The position numbers were made by a program, and so were the translations under genes. Below are positions 35,583 through 44,980 of a stretch of DNA of 64,000 nt, one piece after another. The notes under the pieces are model-generated. The model did not search any database. It saw only the letters and a program-made list of their open reading frames with translations, and was not told the DNA's origin. The DNA lies in contig NZ_JAAOIW010000005.1 in NCBI RefSeq assembly GCF_011440305.1, positions 310,001 through 374,000 on the forward strand, given 5' to 3'. The stretch comes from Paenibacillus agricola (GTDB taxonomy: Bacteria; Bacillota; Bacilli; Paenibacillales; NBRC-103111). Positions within the stretch are counted from its first letter, which is position 1; the number at the start of each line of letters is the position of its first letter.

Positions 35583-35701
35583 AATCCAGCTCCTATACTA
35601 TTTATATTTTATTGTATTCTTTGAATTATTTTCAAATAAAGCCCCATACTTAATTAAGAACAAGAGTAGTGTGAACTTAGGTCCAAATGGAGGTAGATTG
35701 C

Positions 35702-36334
35702 ATGGTTCGTCTTATTAAATTGTTACAAAACGGGTGGTTGCAGGTAATCATATTGATATTTATTTCCTTTTGGTGCTATATGGCTATCTCCCCATCCGAT
35801 CGCAAACTATGGTTGTTGGAAAATATACTTACAATTTTATTGTTTATTTGCCTTTGCTTTACCTATAAAAAATTTCAATTTTCAAATTCAGCTTATGCCT
35901 TGATTTTTGTGTTTTTATGTCTCCATACATATGCCGCTCATTATACATACCAAGGAACTCCCATAGATGCGTGGTTAAAAACAACCTATCACACTCAGCG
36001 AGGTTATTTTGATCGATTCGTTCATTTTGCGTTCGGATTTCTGGGTGTTTATCCTGTACGTGAGGTTTTAACTCGATTCACCGTCATACGCGGTTTTTGG
36101 TCATTTACAGCTCCAATAGCATACATTCTCAGCCTTAGCGCAATTTTTGAAATTATTGAAATGCTGGTGGCTGCTTTAGCTGGACAAATAGGCCAGGAAT
36201 ATGTCGGACTCCAAGGAGACATGTTTGACTCTGAGAAAGATATGGGTCTTGCATTCGCGGGTGCTGTAATAACTAGCATCATTCTTGTAATGATGGCCCG
36301 CAAAAAAAGAAAGAAGGCACTCTCATCTCGATGA
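35702..36334 (+). CDS. yjdF: YjdF/DUF2238 family membrane protein
   Basis: A 210-residue protein with about six transmembrane helices. AHYTYQGTPIDAWL, YDRFVHFAFGFL-type residues (here YFDRFVHFAFG), and IFEIIEMLVA plus LQGDMFDSEKDMGLAF are hallmarks of DUF2238/YjdF inner-membrane proteins, whose function is unknown. The ATG at 35702 follows GGAGGT by seven bases; an ATG at 35687 is in frame but would itself contain that ribosome binding site. It diverges from the GDSL hydrolase. Confidence 0.88.
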   Translation: MVRLIKLLQNGWLQVIILIFISFWCYMAISPSDRKLWLLENILTILLFICLCFTYKKFQFSNSAYALIFVFLCLHTYAAHYTYQGTPIDAWLKTTYHTQRGYFDRFVHFAFGFLGVYPVREVLTRFTVIRGFWSFTAPIAYILSLSAIFEIIEMLVAALAGQIGQEYVGLQGDMFDSEKDMGLAFAGAVITSIILVMMARKKRKKALSSR

Positions 36335-36665
36335 GGCTGGCAATAAAGCGAATCGTAGCCGAAATTTTCAAATGTGGTCGTGTCGATAAAATCCCCTGTT
36401 TAGGGCTGGTTTATTCCAACACGAAGAAGGCTTTTTCGGAAGCAGAGCACTTAAAGCATAGTTTGGGCCAAAGAGTTGGCCGCTTTCGGTTTGCAACATC
36501 GATTTTCGTCCTGCCGGGTTTTGGAGTTACTAGTACTTGGGACAATCTGGAGGAATAACTGGGAGAGCTTAAATAACGGTGTGATGAACGGATATATAAG
36601 CAAGACCGCAAGCTTTGAAGCCAGCGGTCTTTTGTTTCTTTGATTATGGAAATCAAGCACTCTAT
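36335..36665. other. Intergenic stretch without a recognised gene
   Basis: Short open frames exist on both strands, but none has a ribosome binding site or recognisable protein. The stretch contains the terminator described separately. Confidence 0.4.
36602..36640 (+). terminator. Rho-independent terminator downstream of yjdF
   Basis: AAGACCGC (36602-36609) and GCGGTCTT (36624-36631) form a perfect stem followed by TTTGTTTCTTT. Confidence 0.7.
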
Positions 36666-37095
36666 TTACAGTGTATATTTGCCGACGGTAGTTTGAAGCT
36701 GCTGAGACATCAAGCTAAGTTCCTGATAGCTCTCCAGAATTCCCCTCATTTCCGTACGTAGCTGGCTGGTTTTGACCTGATACCTCTTCGGTACGGGATA
36801 AGGATACCTTGGCAATCATAAGTAGATCCTCCACCGATGCACTCACCTGCTGGGTGCTTGCTGACATTTGCTGTGAAGTAGCTGAGACATCAAACAGCTG
36901 CTTGTTTATCTCACGAACGAAATGAGTAATCGTTTCAAAAGAAGCTCCAGATTCATGGATAATCCGCACGCCTTCTTGTACATTATGCGCAACTTTGTCC
37001 ATCTGTAAGGGAATAACCGCAGATGCAACGGCATCAAGTATCGCCGTGTTTTTGCGGATGGAGCTGTAATTCTCCTTGTAATTGTTGTACAGCAA
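36666..37095 (-). pseudogene. C-terminal remnant of a methyl-accepting chemotaxis protein
   Basis: The first frame encodes a receptor signalling-domain end (HNVQEGVRIIHESGASFETI, then SATSQQMSASTQQVSASVED). It runs off into a wrong frame near 36770 and stops at 36715. A second frame resumes with SYQELSLMSQQLQTTVGKY and ends in TAA at 36668-36666, the normal end of such receptors. Both the N-terminal sensor and the hairpin tip are missing, so this is a decayed gene. Confidence 0.75.
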
Positions 37096-37195
37096 ATAAC
37101 CGAAAGAAGCACCTTATGATGGTATGAGCCTACATAGCGATGCTTTATCGATACCTAATTCTATTTGACTACCTAACCCTAAAGTCATATGAAAG

Positions 37196-37978
37196 TTAAG
37201 AGATACGTACCGCTTGAAAATAAACAGCTTCTCCCTTAAAGCTTGAGAGTCCGCCTGATTCATCGGTTCGAATCGAGAAAAAATCCTGCAGCTCCTTCGA
37301 GGCTTGCAATAGCTTGGTTTCCAACAGAGCTATTTCGTCCTCTGGAAGCCCCGACCGCTCACACCAGTCTTGAAACTGGAACGGCTTAGGGTAACAAACG
37401 ATCGTCTCCATACGAAAACCTATGCTTTCCAAAAGGTTGATCCATTCCGACTTTTTCCAAGCCCGGACGTGGCTCGGGTCTCTTTGCTTTTCTATCTGGT
37501 TGTAGAATTGATCGAATCGTTCGATTTCGGGAGAAACATTGTCAATAAGCAGTAGCTTGCCACCTGGTTTGACGACTCGGAAGGCTGCAGCAACAAAAGC
37601 TGGAATATTCGGAAAATGATGAGCCGCAATCCTGCAAGTAACGAGATCAAAAGAAGCGTCGGGAAAAGGCAGCTCTTCTGCATCCCCTCTAACAAAGTCG
37701 ACGTTGGAATGGCCGTTACCACGAATAAATTCGGCAGCAGTCATTAGCATTTCTTCGGTCAAATCATAGGCGGTCACACGATGAACCAAAGGGGCGAGGG
37801 CGTTCGCTACGTGCCCGCCACCCGTTGCTATGTCAAGCACATCCATAGTTGTATTGGCCATAGAGGATGAGACAAGTAATGACAAATCTTCGCCTTTGGC
37901 ATGGCCAGTGCTTGTGACATATTTCCCGGCGTTTTTAGCAAACTGCTGCTGTACTTGGTTTTTGATCGAGTCTTCCAT
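37196..37978 (-). CDS. Class I SAM-dependent methyltransferase
   Basis: A 260-residue Methyltransf_11-type enzyme. Motif I is VLDIATGGGHVANALAP, motif II follows as VTAYDLTEEML, and VDFVRGDAEELPFPDASFDL covers the adenine-binding region. Overall it resembles UbiE/SmtA-type small-molecule methyltransferases; the acceptor is unknown. GGGAGGGA lies about eight bases before the ATG. It stands alone. Confidence 0.88.
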   Translation of the reverse strand: MEDSIKNQVQQQFAKNAGKYVTSTGHAKGEDLSLLVSSSMANTTMDVLDIATGGGHVANALAPLVHRVTAYDLTEEMLMTAAEFIRGNGHSNVDFVRGDAEELPFPDASFDLVTCRIAAHHFPNIPAFVAAAFRVVKPGGKLLLIDNVSPEIERFDQFYNQIEKQRDPSHVRAWKKSEWINLLESIGFRMETIVCYPKPFQFQDWCERSGLPEDEIALLETKLLQASKELQDFFSIRTDESGGLSSFKGEAVYFQAVRIS

Positions 37979-38179
37979 GGTAATTCCCTCCCTATTTCGA
38001 AATCAGTGCTTTGCCTAATAAATATTTCATTAGATGAAACATTGTATCATTTAATGAAATTCATTTCAATTTTACCATACATTTTTTAAGCTGTACATAT
38101 GATTTACTACTACTCCCATACAAAAAATCCTCCTCACGCTCAAGGAAGAATATGAGGAATTATGCAGCTAATATGAGCG

Positions 38180-38213
38180 AAAAGGCGCGCCGAGGAAATC
38201 CGGCACGCCTTTT
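38180..38213 (-). terminator. Terminator after the DHA2 exporter
   Basis: AAAAGGCGCGCCG (38180-38192) pairs with CGGCACGCCTTTT (38201-38213) with one mismatch; the minus-strand reading ends in TTTTCGC right after the stop codon. Confidence 0.7.
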
Positions 38214-39838
38214 TCATTTAGCGAGCAAAGGTTTTTTTGACTTTTTGACTTTTTCTTCTTCTAGCTGGTCTACCTGGCTATCATTGGATGTGCGCAACGG
38301 AATTTCCTTTAAGAAGAAGGCGAACACTAATCCAATAGCGACTAAAATAGCACCAATTATGAAAACAGTTGAGAGCGTTTGGCTTAATACAGAACGCAGC
38401 ATATCAATCATTTGTGTGACCAAAGGCTGTACCTCAGCCGGTAGCATCGTTGGTAATTTCTCCAATAAGGGCTGGTTCAACAGTAATTTGGGGTCCAATA
38501 AATCGGTCAATTGTCCAGCAATTTGGGGATCAAGCTTTGATAAGTCAACACCCGCTCCAGAAGCCGTCGCTTTTTGCATATTGCTTGCCATCACCGAGTT
38601 CATAACCGATCCAAATAAGGCAATCCCTATCGTTCCCCCCAAGTTTCGGAATAGCGTAGAAGTTGCAGTAGCGACGCCAAGCTGAGATGACGGCACTGCA
38701 TTTTGCACAGTCAGGGTAAATACGGGCATACTTAGTCCAAGCCCGATGCCAAACACAGTCATACTGGCTACAGCAAATGCCACACTGTCCATATAGGCCA
38801 TCATAATCATGCTGGTAATCATCGCGGCTAGCCCAATAAGTGCAAAGCGCTTATATTTCCCTGACTTGGATATCCATCGCCCTGCCAAGGTGCTTAGAAT
38901 AATCATCGCAATCGACATCGGCATATTCACAAAGCCCGATTGCGTAGGCGTTAACCCTTCTACACCTTGAACAAAGAACGGCAAATACATCATGGCTCCC
39001 AGCATGCCAGCATTTATCATAAAACCTACTATAATTGAGATGGTTATTGTACTGTTTTTGAATAAAGACAGCGGTAAAACAGGATTTCCCACTTTCCTTT
39101 CGATAACTATTAAACTGATAATGCCAATTAGTGTAGCGGCAAAGAGACCTAGTATTTCGACTGAATCCCAGGCGTATTTATTTCCTGCCCATGAGAAGCC
39201 CAGCAGTAAAGCGACGATGGTAGCCGAAAGAACAAGGGATCCCCAGTAATCGATCGACTTCGAGGCGTTGCGTGCCGTTTTGGGAAACATAAACCAGATC
39301 ATAAAAAAAGCAATAATACCAAGCGGGAGAAAAATCCAAAATAGCCATTTCCAATCCATATGGTCAATCATAATCCCGCCAAGTGTTGGACCAAGAATAC
39401 TGGAGAAACCAAAAATGGACATCATAATCCCAGTCCATTTGGCTCTTTCACGCGGAGCAAACAAATCTCCTACTGCAGTAACCGTCGCAGACATTAAAAT
39501 ACCGGCTCCGATGCCTTGGATAGCTCGGTAAATGATCATTTGGAAGATATCGGTTGATAATCCCGTTAAAAAGGATCCAACCATAAAGATAATGATACCT
39601 CCAAGCAAAATGGCTTCCTTCCATACATATCTGATAACTTTCCGACCAAGACGGTTGCAATCGTAGACATCAGCATGTATATGGTCATTACCCAAGAGTA
39701 ATATTCTATGCCCCCAAGCAAAGCAATAATTCGGGGCATCGCTGAGCTTACAATCGTTTGGTTGATAGCCGCAAAAAACATCGCAGCCATAAGGGCGATC
39801 ATGATAGTAACTTTTTGTTTGTGCGTTAAATGATCCAT
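38214..39838 (-). pseudogene. DHA2-type (EmrB/QacA) MFS exporter, frameshifted near the N-terminus
   Basis: Translation from the ATG at 39838 gives the normal N-terminus (QKVTIMIALMAAMFFAAINQ, then SDMYGRKPF) and then goes out of frame. The second frame resumes at ILLGGIIIFMVGSFLTGL and continues intact to 38214. One T is missing from the coding-strand T-run (A-run at 39607-39610), which would restore LSDMYGRKPF joined to LGG. The joined protein of about 540 residues has 14 transmembrane helices and the drug:H+ antiporter motifs of the DHA2 family. It may be a true one-base lesion, a slippery homopolymer or a sequencing error. Confidence 0.85.
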
Positions 39839-40010
39839 AGCACACCCCTTTCTGCTGAGTTCATGTATTTATATTATTGGTTCATGTTAAAAACCATTGC
39901 AATTAGCTAAAAAGCCCTCATGAGTTTATCCCAATGAGGACTATGTTCTCCCACGTTGCGCCGGCTTATACGGCTATGGTAACCATCTGTTTCTGACTAC
40001 GGCAGAGCAC

Positions 40011-40044
40011 AAAAAAGGCCAACCACAACAGCATGGTTGACCTT
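40011..40044 (-). terminator. Terminator of the GntR-dehydrogenase-KduD operon
   Basis: AAGGCCAACC (40015-40024) pairs with GGTTGACCTT (40035-40044) with one G-T pair. On the minus strand it ends in TTTTTT, 15 bases past the KduD-like stop. Confidence 0.8.
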
Positions 40045-40058
40045 CTGTGAGTAATGGC

Positions 40059-40820
40059 TTAACGACCTAACCAACCTCCATCTACTGCGAGCATATGGCC
40101 ATGAACATAATTCGAGGCCTCTGAAGCCAAGTAAACAACGGCTCCCTTAAAATCATCAGGGTTGCCCCATCGCTCTGCTGGAATCCGGTTTAGAATTTGC
40201 ACGCTTCGGACAGGATCATCCATTAAGGCTGTATTCATATCCGTAGCAATATAGCCAGGAACGATGGCATTCACATTCACATGATGGCGAGCCCATTCAT
40301 TCGCTAATGCTTTGGTCAGTTGGGCAACCCCACCCTTGGCAGCGGCATAAGCAGGAACTGTAATCCCCCCTTGAAAGGAGAGCAAAGAAGCGGTATTAAT
40401 AATTTTCCCTTTCCCTCTCGGTACCATATAACGTCCTGCCTGCTGGCATAGAAGCCATACTACCTTCAAATTGATTTGCAAAACATCATCCCAATCGGAT
40501 TCCAGAAAGTCAACAGAAGGCGAACGGCGCTGGATGCCGGCATTGTTGACCATTATGTCGAGAGCTCCAAATTGTGTTACCACATTCGGGATAGCGGATT
40601 TTACTTGTTCGGTGTTTTCCAAATCGCAGGCAATGATCGAACACTTTACTCCCATACGCTCAATTTCTTCCTTTAGCTCTGTTTGCTCGGGAGATCGCTG
40701 AAGTAAAGCAATGTCAGCACCAGCCTCTGCTAACGCCAACGCCATAGAGCGTCCAATTCCTCGGGTAGCTCCTGTTATAGCAGCCGTTTTGCCTTCTAAA
40801 CTAAATAGTTGGGTTCCCAT
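40059..40820 (-). CDS. SDR, 2-deoxy-D-gluconate/2-keto-3-deoxygluconate 5-dehydrogenase-like (KduD type)
   Basis: A 253-residue classical SDR very like KduD throughout. TGATRGIGRSMALALAEAGA is the cofactor motif. NNAGIQRR, then INTASLLSFQGGITVPAYAA with the catalytic Ser-Tyr-Lys, and VNVNAIVPGYIATDM followed by RIPAERWGNPDDF match that subfamily. KduD interconverts keto-deoxy sugar acids with NAD. It lies 18 bases after a zinc dehydrogenase and two genes after a GntR regulator, which points to a sugar-acid catabolic operon. The exact substrate is unproven. Confidence 0.87.
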   Translation of the reverse strand: MGTQLFSLEGKTAAITGATRGIGRSMALALAEAGADIALLQRSPEQTELKEEIERMGVKCSIIACDLENTEQVKSAIPNVVTQFGALDIMVNNAGIQRRSPSVDFLESDWDDVLQINLKVVWLLCQQAGRYMVPRGKGKIINTASLLSFQGGITVPAYAAAKGGVAQLTKALANEWARHHVNVNAIVPGYIATDMNTALMDDPVRSVQILNRIPAERWGNPDDFKGAVVYLASEASNYVHGHMLAVDGGWLGR

Positions 40821-40838
40821 ATCTTCTCTCCTCTTCTA

Positions 40839-41858
40839 TTAGGGATGGAAAAGCACCTTTATTGAAACATCGGGATTTTCCATAAAATGAAAGCCTTCCG
40901 CAAGCTGTTCAAGTGGCAGTTCATGCGAAATAAGCGAGGATACATCAATCTCCCCATTGTGCATAAGCTGAATTGCCTTGGAGAAATCGCCCTTGCTGTA
41001 GCAGCGTGTTGTCGTTAAAGAAATTTCTCTAAAGTGCATCGCCGCCAAATCAATTGCAGGCGCTTGTTTAAATACGCTTACAACGACGATTTGCCCTTGC
41101 GTTTTGACAGTTTCAATCATTTGCTTGGCCGTGGCCTGGCTCCCCGCTACCTCAAAAACAACTTCTGCACCATTACCAGCAGTCCGTTTCATCACCTCTT
41201 CAGTGATGTTAACCTCTTTGGCATTAAAGGCAATAAGCCCTAGCTGTTCTGCCTTTTGTAGGCGATAGGGGCTAAGATCGGAGATCATCACCTGGCTGGC
41301 ACCTGCCTGTTTAGCAACCATGCCAACCAACAGGCCAATAGGGCCGGCACCTAAAACCATCACACTATCCCCAGCCTTAAGATTCGACCTGCGAACCGTA
41401 TGAACTGCTACGGCTACAGGCTCAGCAAGAGCTGCATGAGCATCCGACAGTCCATCGGGAATCTGGTGAAGCCTGTCTAGAGGCACTGCCACATATTCAG
41501 CAAAGCCACCATGCTTATCGATTCCAAGCAGCTTTAAGGTTTTGCATACATGGGTTTCTCCCGCTAGGCAGGCTTCACATTTGCCGCAGCTCAGTGTAGG
41601 TTCTATAACGACACGGCTGCCAACAATAAAAGAGGATTCACCATTTATTCTCTCGATGACTCCGGAAAACTCATGGCCCATCGCGAGCGGCGCTTTGGCT
41701 CTCGGATGCTTTCCCGAATAAATCATCATATCGGTTCCGCAAATACCTGCATAAGCCACCTTAACCAGCGCTTCGCCCGGCTGTAGATCCGGTATATCAA
41801 TTTGACCTACCGTTACCTGTTTTTCAGCTATATATAATCCAGCCTTCATTAAAGTCAT
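40839..41858 (-). CDS. Zinc-dependent alcohol/polyol dehydrogenase (MDR family)
   Basis: A 339-residue medium-chain dehydrogenase resembling sorbitol/L-threonine/galactitol-type enzymes. The catalytic zinc site is GICGTDMMIYSG with GHEFSG. The structural zinc loop has four Cys (CGKCEACLAGETHVC). The Rossmann motif is VLGAGPIGLLVG. It oxidises a sugar alcohol or sugar acid with NAD(P). The ATG at 41858 follows GAGGAG by nine bases; an upstream in-frame ATG would overlap the operator region. Second gene of the GntR operon. Confidence 0.9.
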   Translation of the reverse strand: MTLMKAGLYIAEKQVTVGQIDIPDLQPGEALVKVAYAGICGTDMMIYSGKHPRAKAPLAMGHEFSGVIERINGESSFIVGSRVVIEPTLSCGKCEACLAGETHVCKTLKLLGIDKHGGFAEYVAVPLDRLHQIPDGLSDAHAALAEPVAVAVHTVRRSNLKAGDSVMVLGAGPIGLLVGMVAKQAGASQVMISDLSPYRLQKAEQLGLIAFNAKEVNITEEVMKRTAGNGAEVVFEVAGSQATAKQMIETVKTQGQIVVVSVFKQAPAIDLAAMHFREISLTTTRCYSKGDFSKAIQLMHNGEIDVSSLISHELPLEQLAEGFHFMENPDVSIKVLFHP

Positions 41859-41884
41859 TATAGTTTGCTCCTCATCTTGTACAC

Positions 41885-41894
41885 TTGTCGACAA
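41885..41894. promoter_or_regulatory. Candidate GntR operator
   Basis: TTGTCGACAA is a perfect 10-bp palindrome between the gntR-type gene stop and the dehydrogenase start, with partly symmetric flanks (ACTTGTC/GACAACTT). FadR-type GntR proteins bind sites of the TnGTnnnACnA form. Confidence 0.4.
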
Positions 41895-41930
41895 CTTGAT
41901 TATATGTATTTGCACACCCCCTGTAAATAC

Positions 41931-42605
41931 TTATTGAAATAAACTTTCGTCCAACGTTTTTTTTGTATCCAAAAAGTGCTCCCGAACAATTCTATTTATA
42001 TAGGAATGGTCACGCGAAACCAAAGCATCCACGATCAGCTTGTGCCGATTAATGAGAGGCTGAATGGCTGGCTTATTATTGAAAAAACGTCGCTCGGTTG
42101 CCACCAACAAGGTTGTCAGCACCACATAACGTATATGGTTCCACATATGTAAAATTCGTGTATGTTGGGCGCTTCTAATAATGGTTTCGTGAAACAACAA
42201 ATCATAGTAGGCGAATTGTACAGGCTCATCATGATTTGCAGCCAATTTCATTTTATCAATAATGTGTTGTAGTTCTTTTATTTTCAGCTCATTATAAGTA
42301 TCTGACAATGTCTGAATGGCAAATTCTTCAATTAAAAAACGGACATCATTCAGCTCCTTCATATCCTTTAAATTAAGTCCGATCACTACAGCACCCATCC
42401 GCTCCATACGAATTAAACCTTCATTCGATAGTGTCTTGAGTGCATCCCGGATGGGTGAGCGACTCGTACCGAATTCAGCGGCCAATTGATTTTCCGTTAT
42501 TACTGTCTCCGGAGAAATCGTTCCATTAATAATGCGTAAACGAAGCTCACAAGAAATTTTCTCGCCAAGTGAATCCCCATGTAGCCATATCGCAGGAAAT
42601 TGCAT
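41931..42605 (-). CDS. GntR family regulator (FadR/FCD subfamily)
   Basis: A 224-residue protein. The N-terminal winged helix shows TENQLAAEFGTSRSPIRDAL and IRMERMGAVV. The all-helical FCD effector domain has the metal-binding pattern with ELNDVRFLIEEFA and later FHETIIRSAQHTRIL. FCD regulators usually repress sugar-acid genes and sense the acid. The ATG at 42605 has GAGGTG six bases upstream, better than a GTG three codons before. It heads the operon with the zinc dehydrogenase and the KduD-like SDR. A -10-like TATAAT lies near 42650. Confidence 0.9.
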   Translation of the reverse strand: MQFPAIWLHGDSLGEKISCELRLRIINGTISPETVITENQLAAEFGTSRSPIRDALKTLSNEGLIRMERMGAVVIGLNLKDMKELNDVRFLIEEFAIQTLSDTYNELKIKELQHIIDKMKLAANHDEPVQFAYYDLLFHETIIRSAQHTRILHMWNHIRYVVLTTLLVATERRFFNNKPAIQPLINRHKLIVDALVSRDHSYINRIVREHFLDTKKTLDESLFQ

Positions 42606-42722
42606 ATCCTTCACCTCATCTTATTTACTCGTTAGATCCACAAACATTATTATACACCAACTGGATTCATTAGAGACTAACCAAGAAAAAAGCTTGATCT
42701 CATGAGACCAAGCGTCTGCTTA

Positions 42723-43706
42723 TTATCTAATTCCACCCAGAACTGGATGTGGGACATAGGGTTCTTCAAGGCTTGCGATTTCTTCAGTTGTTAGCTTAAT
42801 TGAAAGAGCGGCTACCGCATCATCTAGATGATGCATCTTGGTCGCCCCGATAATCGGTGCGGTAACAGGTCCTTTTTGCAGGACCCAGGCAAGCGCCACC
42901 TGCGCACGTGGTAAATCGCGCTTTGCTGCAACCTCTGCCACTCGTTCCACCACACTGCGATCCGCTTCTGCCGTAAGCGAATATAGTTTTTTAGCAAATT
43001 CATCCGTTTCCGAGCGCGCAGTCGTTTCCTCCCAGTCGCGCGTCAGCCGCCCTCTAGCTAGCGGGCTCCAAGGGATCACGCCAATTCTCTCCGCTTGACA
43101 TAATGGCAGCATCTCACGCTCCTCTTCACGATATAGCAGATTCAAGTAATTTTGCATCGATACAAACCGCGTCCATCCATGCTGCTCAGCCACATGCAGC
43201 GCTTTTAGAAACTGCCAAGCATACATAGAAGAAGCACCAATATATCTTGCTTTCCCTGATTTGACCACATCGTGCAAGGCTTCCATGGTTTCTTCAATAG
43301 GTGTATGGGGATCCCAACGGTGAATTTGATACAGATCCACATAATCTGTACCTAATCGCAGGAGGCTATGGTCAATTTCACTCATAATTGCTTTTCGAGA
43401 AAGCCCTGAACCATTAGGACCCGGTCTCATAGCTCCATGAACCTTCGTAGCGATAACCACCTCATCGCGTTTAGCAAAGTCCTTCAGCGCTTTGCCCACA
43501 ATTTCTTCACTCGATCCATTCGAATAGACATTCGCTGTATCGAAAAAGTTAATACCAAGTTCAAGAGCTTTTTTAATGAAGGGGCGGCTCTCCTCTTCAT
43601 TAAGCGCCCATTGGTGTCCGCCACGTTCTGCCATACCGTAACTCATGCAACCTAGACAAAGACGAGATACATCCATACCTGTGTTACCCAGTTTTATATA
43701 TTCCAT
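42723..43706 (-). CDS. Aldo/keto reductase
   Basis: A 327-residue (beta/alpha)8 barrel. The catalytic tetrad can be placed: Asp in FFDTANVY, Tyr in the same segment (VYSNGSSEE), Lys in VVIATKVHG and His in LYQIHRWDPHTP. The NADP-binding end appears in APIIGATKMHHLDDAV. The family reduces aldehydes and ketones with NADPH. It is monocistronic with its own AT-rich upstream region. A 16-codon copy of the start of a close relative lies at 60586-60636. Confidence 0.9.
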   Translation of the reverse strand: MEYIKLGNTGMDVSRLCLGCMSYGMAERGGHQWALNEEESRPFIKKALELGINFFDTANVYSNGSSEEIVGKALKDFAKRDEVVIATKVHGAMRPGPNGSGLSRKAIMSEIDHSLLRLGTDYVDLYQIHRWDPHTPIEETMEALHDVVKSGKARYIGASSMYAWQFLKALHVAEQHGWTRFVSMQNYLNLLYREEEREMLPLCQAERIGVIPWSPLARGRLTRDWEETTARSETDEFAKKLYSLTAEADRSVVERVAEVAAKRDLPRAQVALAWVLQKGPVTAPIIGATKMHHLDDAVAALSIKLTTEEIASLEEPYVPHPVLGGIR

Positions 43707-43888
43707 CTCATTATCCTTCTTTCTTCTAGTAGGATATCATACTGAAAAATACATATGGTTTTATTATATAACATGTTAGCAATGTATTTCGATCTGTTTT
43801 TTATGCTTTTTCAAATAATACTTTGTTATCCTTAGAAATAAATAGAGTTCCGCTCAAAAAGTTTCTTTATGACTATCAACAATAGTCT

Positions 43889-44980
43889 TCAATTTCGTTT
43901 GCCACGTGGGTCATGCTTTACACCTCCGTTATAATTTTCCACATCATTAGTTCGAAGCTCCGAGGACGAACAGTCCTGCCCCCCAAGGTTATGCCCGAAA
44001 TCATCCAATAGCTGGCTGGCTTCTACCTCCAGTGCATACTGGTAATGCTGCTCCGTCAGGCTGGGGATAGCGGCGAGCTCTACCTGCTGCCGCGGTGCCT
44101 GCAAGCCATCCCGATCGACCACTTGCCGCCACCAATCATCGATCTGGGCAGCGAACTGTGCAAATCGAAGTGTCCACTGCACTTGGTCTTTCGCGGTAAG
44201 TCCTCTGTCCGCAACCAATGCGAGCAGAATCCGCTGCAATTCCCTACTGTGGAGGTAACCTTTCTCCACAATCTGAAGCAATTTCTGATACTGTTCAAGT
44301 CGAGAATGTCGTCGCCGAACAAAAGGGCTGTACTTCAACGCTAACGTTGCTAGCTCCATCTGAACAGAGGCTTGTTTAATATCCTCACAGAGTTGATCCG
44401 TCGTACGCCAAATCAGCTTTCCGGCAGGCAGCGTGGCCCCCTCCTCCACCCATTTTGACAGGTTGTCATAATGTTGAACAAGCCCAGTTGATGCTGTTTC
44501 CAATGCTTCAGCAAATCGTTTTGTATAATCCGGCGGTGCAATTAACAAATTCACTGCCGTGGCGACTGCGGCGCCTATTATGGTTTCTAGAATTCGGTCG
44601 ATACCGTAGAAATTGCTGTCAGACCCGATGATGAATACTAATAACGTACTGATCCCTGTTTGAGTGACTGTATATTCAGGCAGCCTGAATCCCCTTGCTA
44701 CACTGAGCGCAATTAGCAGTATGATCCCGATACTCCACGATGACGGAATGGCTACAAGGGAGAACGCACTTGCCAGCAGGACACCAATGATGATACCTAA
44801 AACACGTTGGAACCCTTTCGTTAGAGACTTCTCCACTGTAGCTTGCATGCATAATACCGCCGCAAGAGGTGCAAAGAAGGGATGGTCCGCACCTAATTGT
44901 ACGGCGATTTCCCAAGCAGCCGTTGCTGCTAAAGTAGTCTTCCATACACGGCGACCCGGTATGATTTGGCCCCAACCCAA
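43889..44980 (-). CDS. FUSC/YgaE-like aromatic acid exporter family membrane protein
   Basis: About 363 residues. The N-terminal 150 residues form six predicted membrane segments beginning with RVWKTTLAATAAWEIAVQLG and including PFFAPLAAVLCMQATVEKSL. The C-terminal half is soluble and helical. This matches FUSC/DUF939-type proteins, some of which export aromatic acids; function is not established here. A TTG at 44980 preceded by GGGGAGGG is the likely start; an ATG eleven codons upstream (45013) has no ribosome binding site. Confidence 0.75.
   Translation of the reverse strand: MGWGQIIPGRRVWKTTLAATAAWEIAVQLGADHPFFAPLAAVLCMQATVEKSLTKGFQRVLGIIIGVLLASAFSLVAIPSSWSIGIILLIALSVARGFRLPEYTVTQTGISTLLVFIIGSDSNFYGIDRILETIIGAAVATAVNLLIAPPDYTKRFAEALETASTGLVQHYDNLSKWVEEGATLPAGKLIWRTTDQLCEDIKQASVQMELATLALKYSPFVRRRHSRLEQYQKLLQIVEKGYLHSRELQRILLALVADRGLTAKDQVQWTLRFAQFAAQIDDWWRQVVDRDGLQAPRQQVELAAIPSLTEQHYQYALEVEASQLLDDFGHNLGGQDCSSSELRTNDVENYNGGVKHDPRGKRN

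Noticed and set aside
36331-36558. A 75-codon frame overlapping the end of yjdF
   Set aside because: It has no ribosome binding site and an unconvincing composition, and competing frames on the other strand are equally open.
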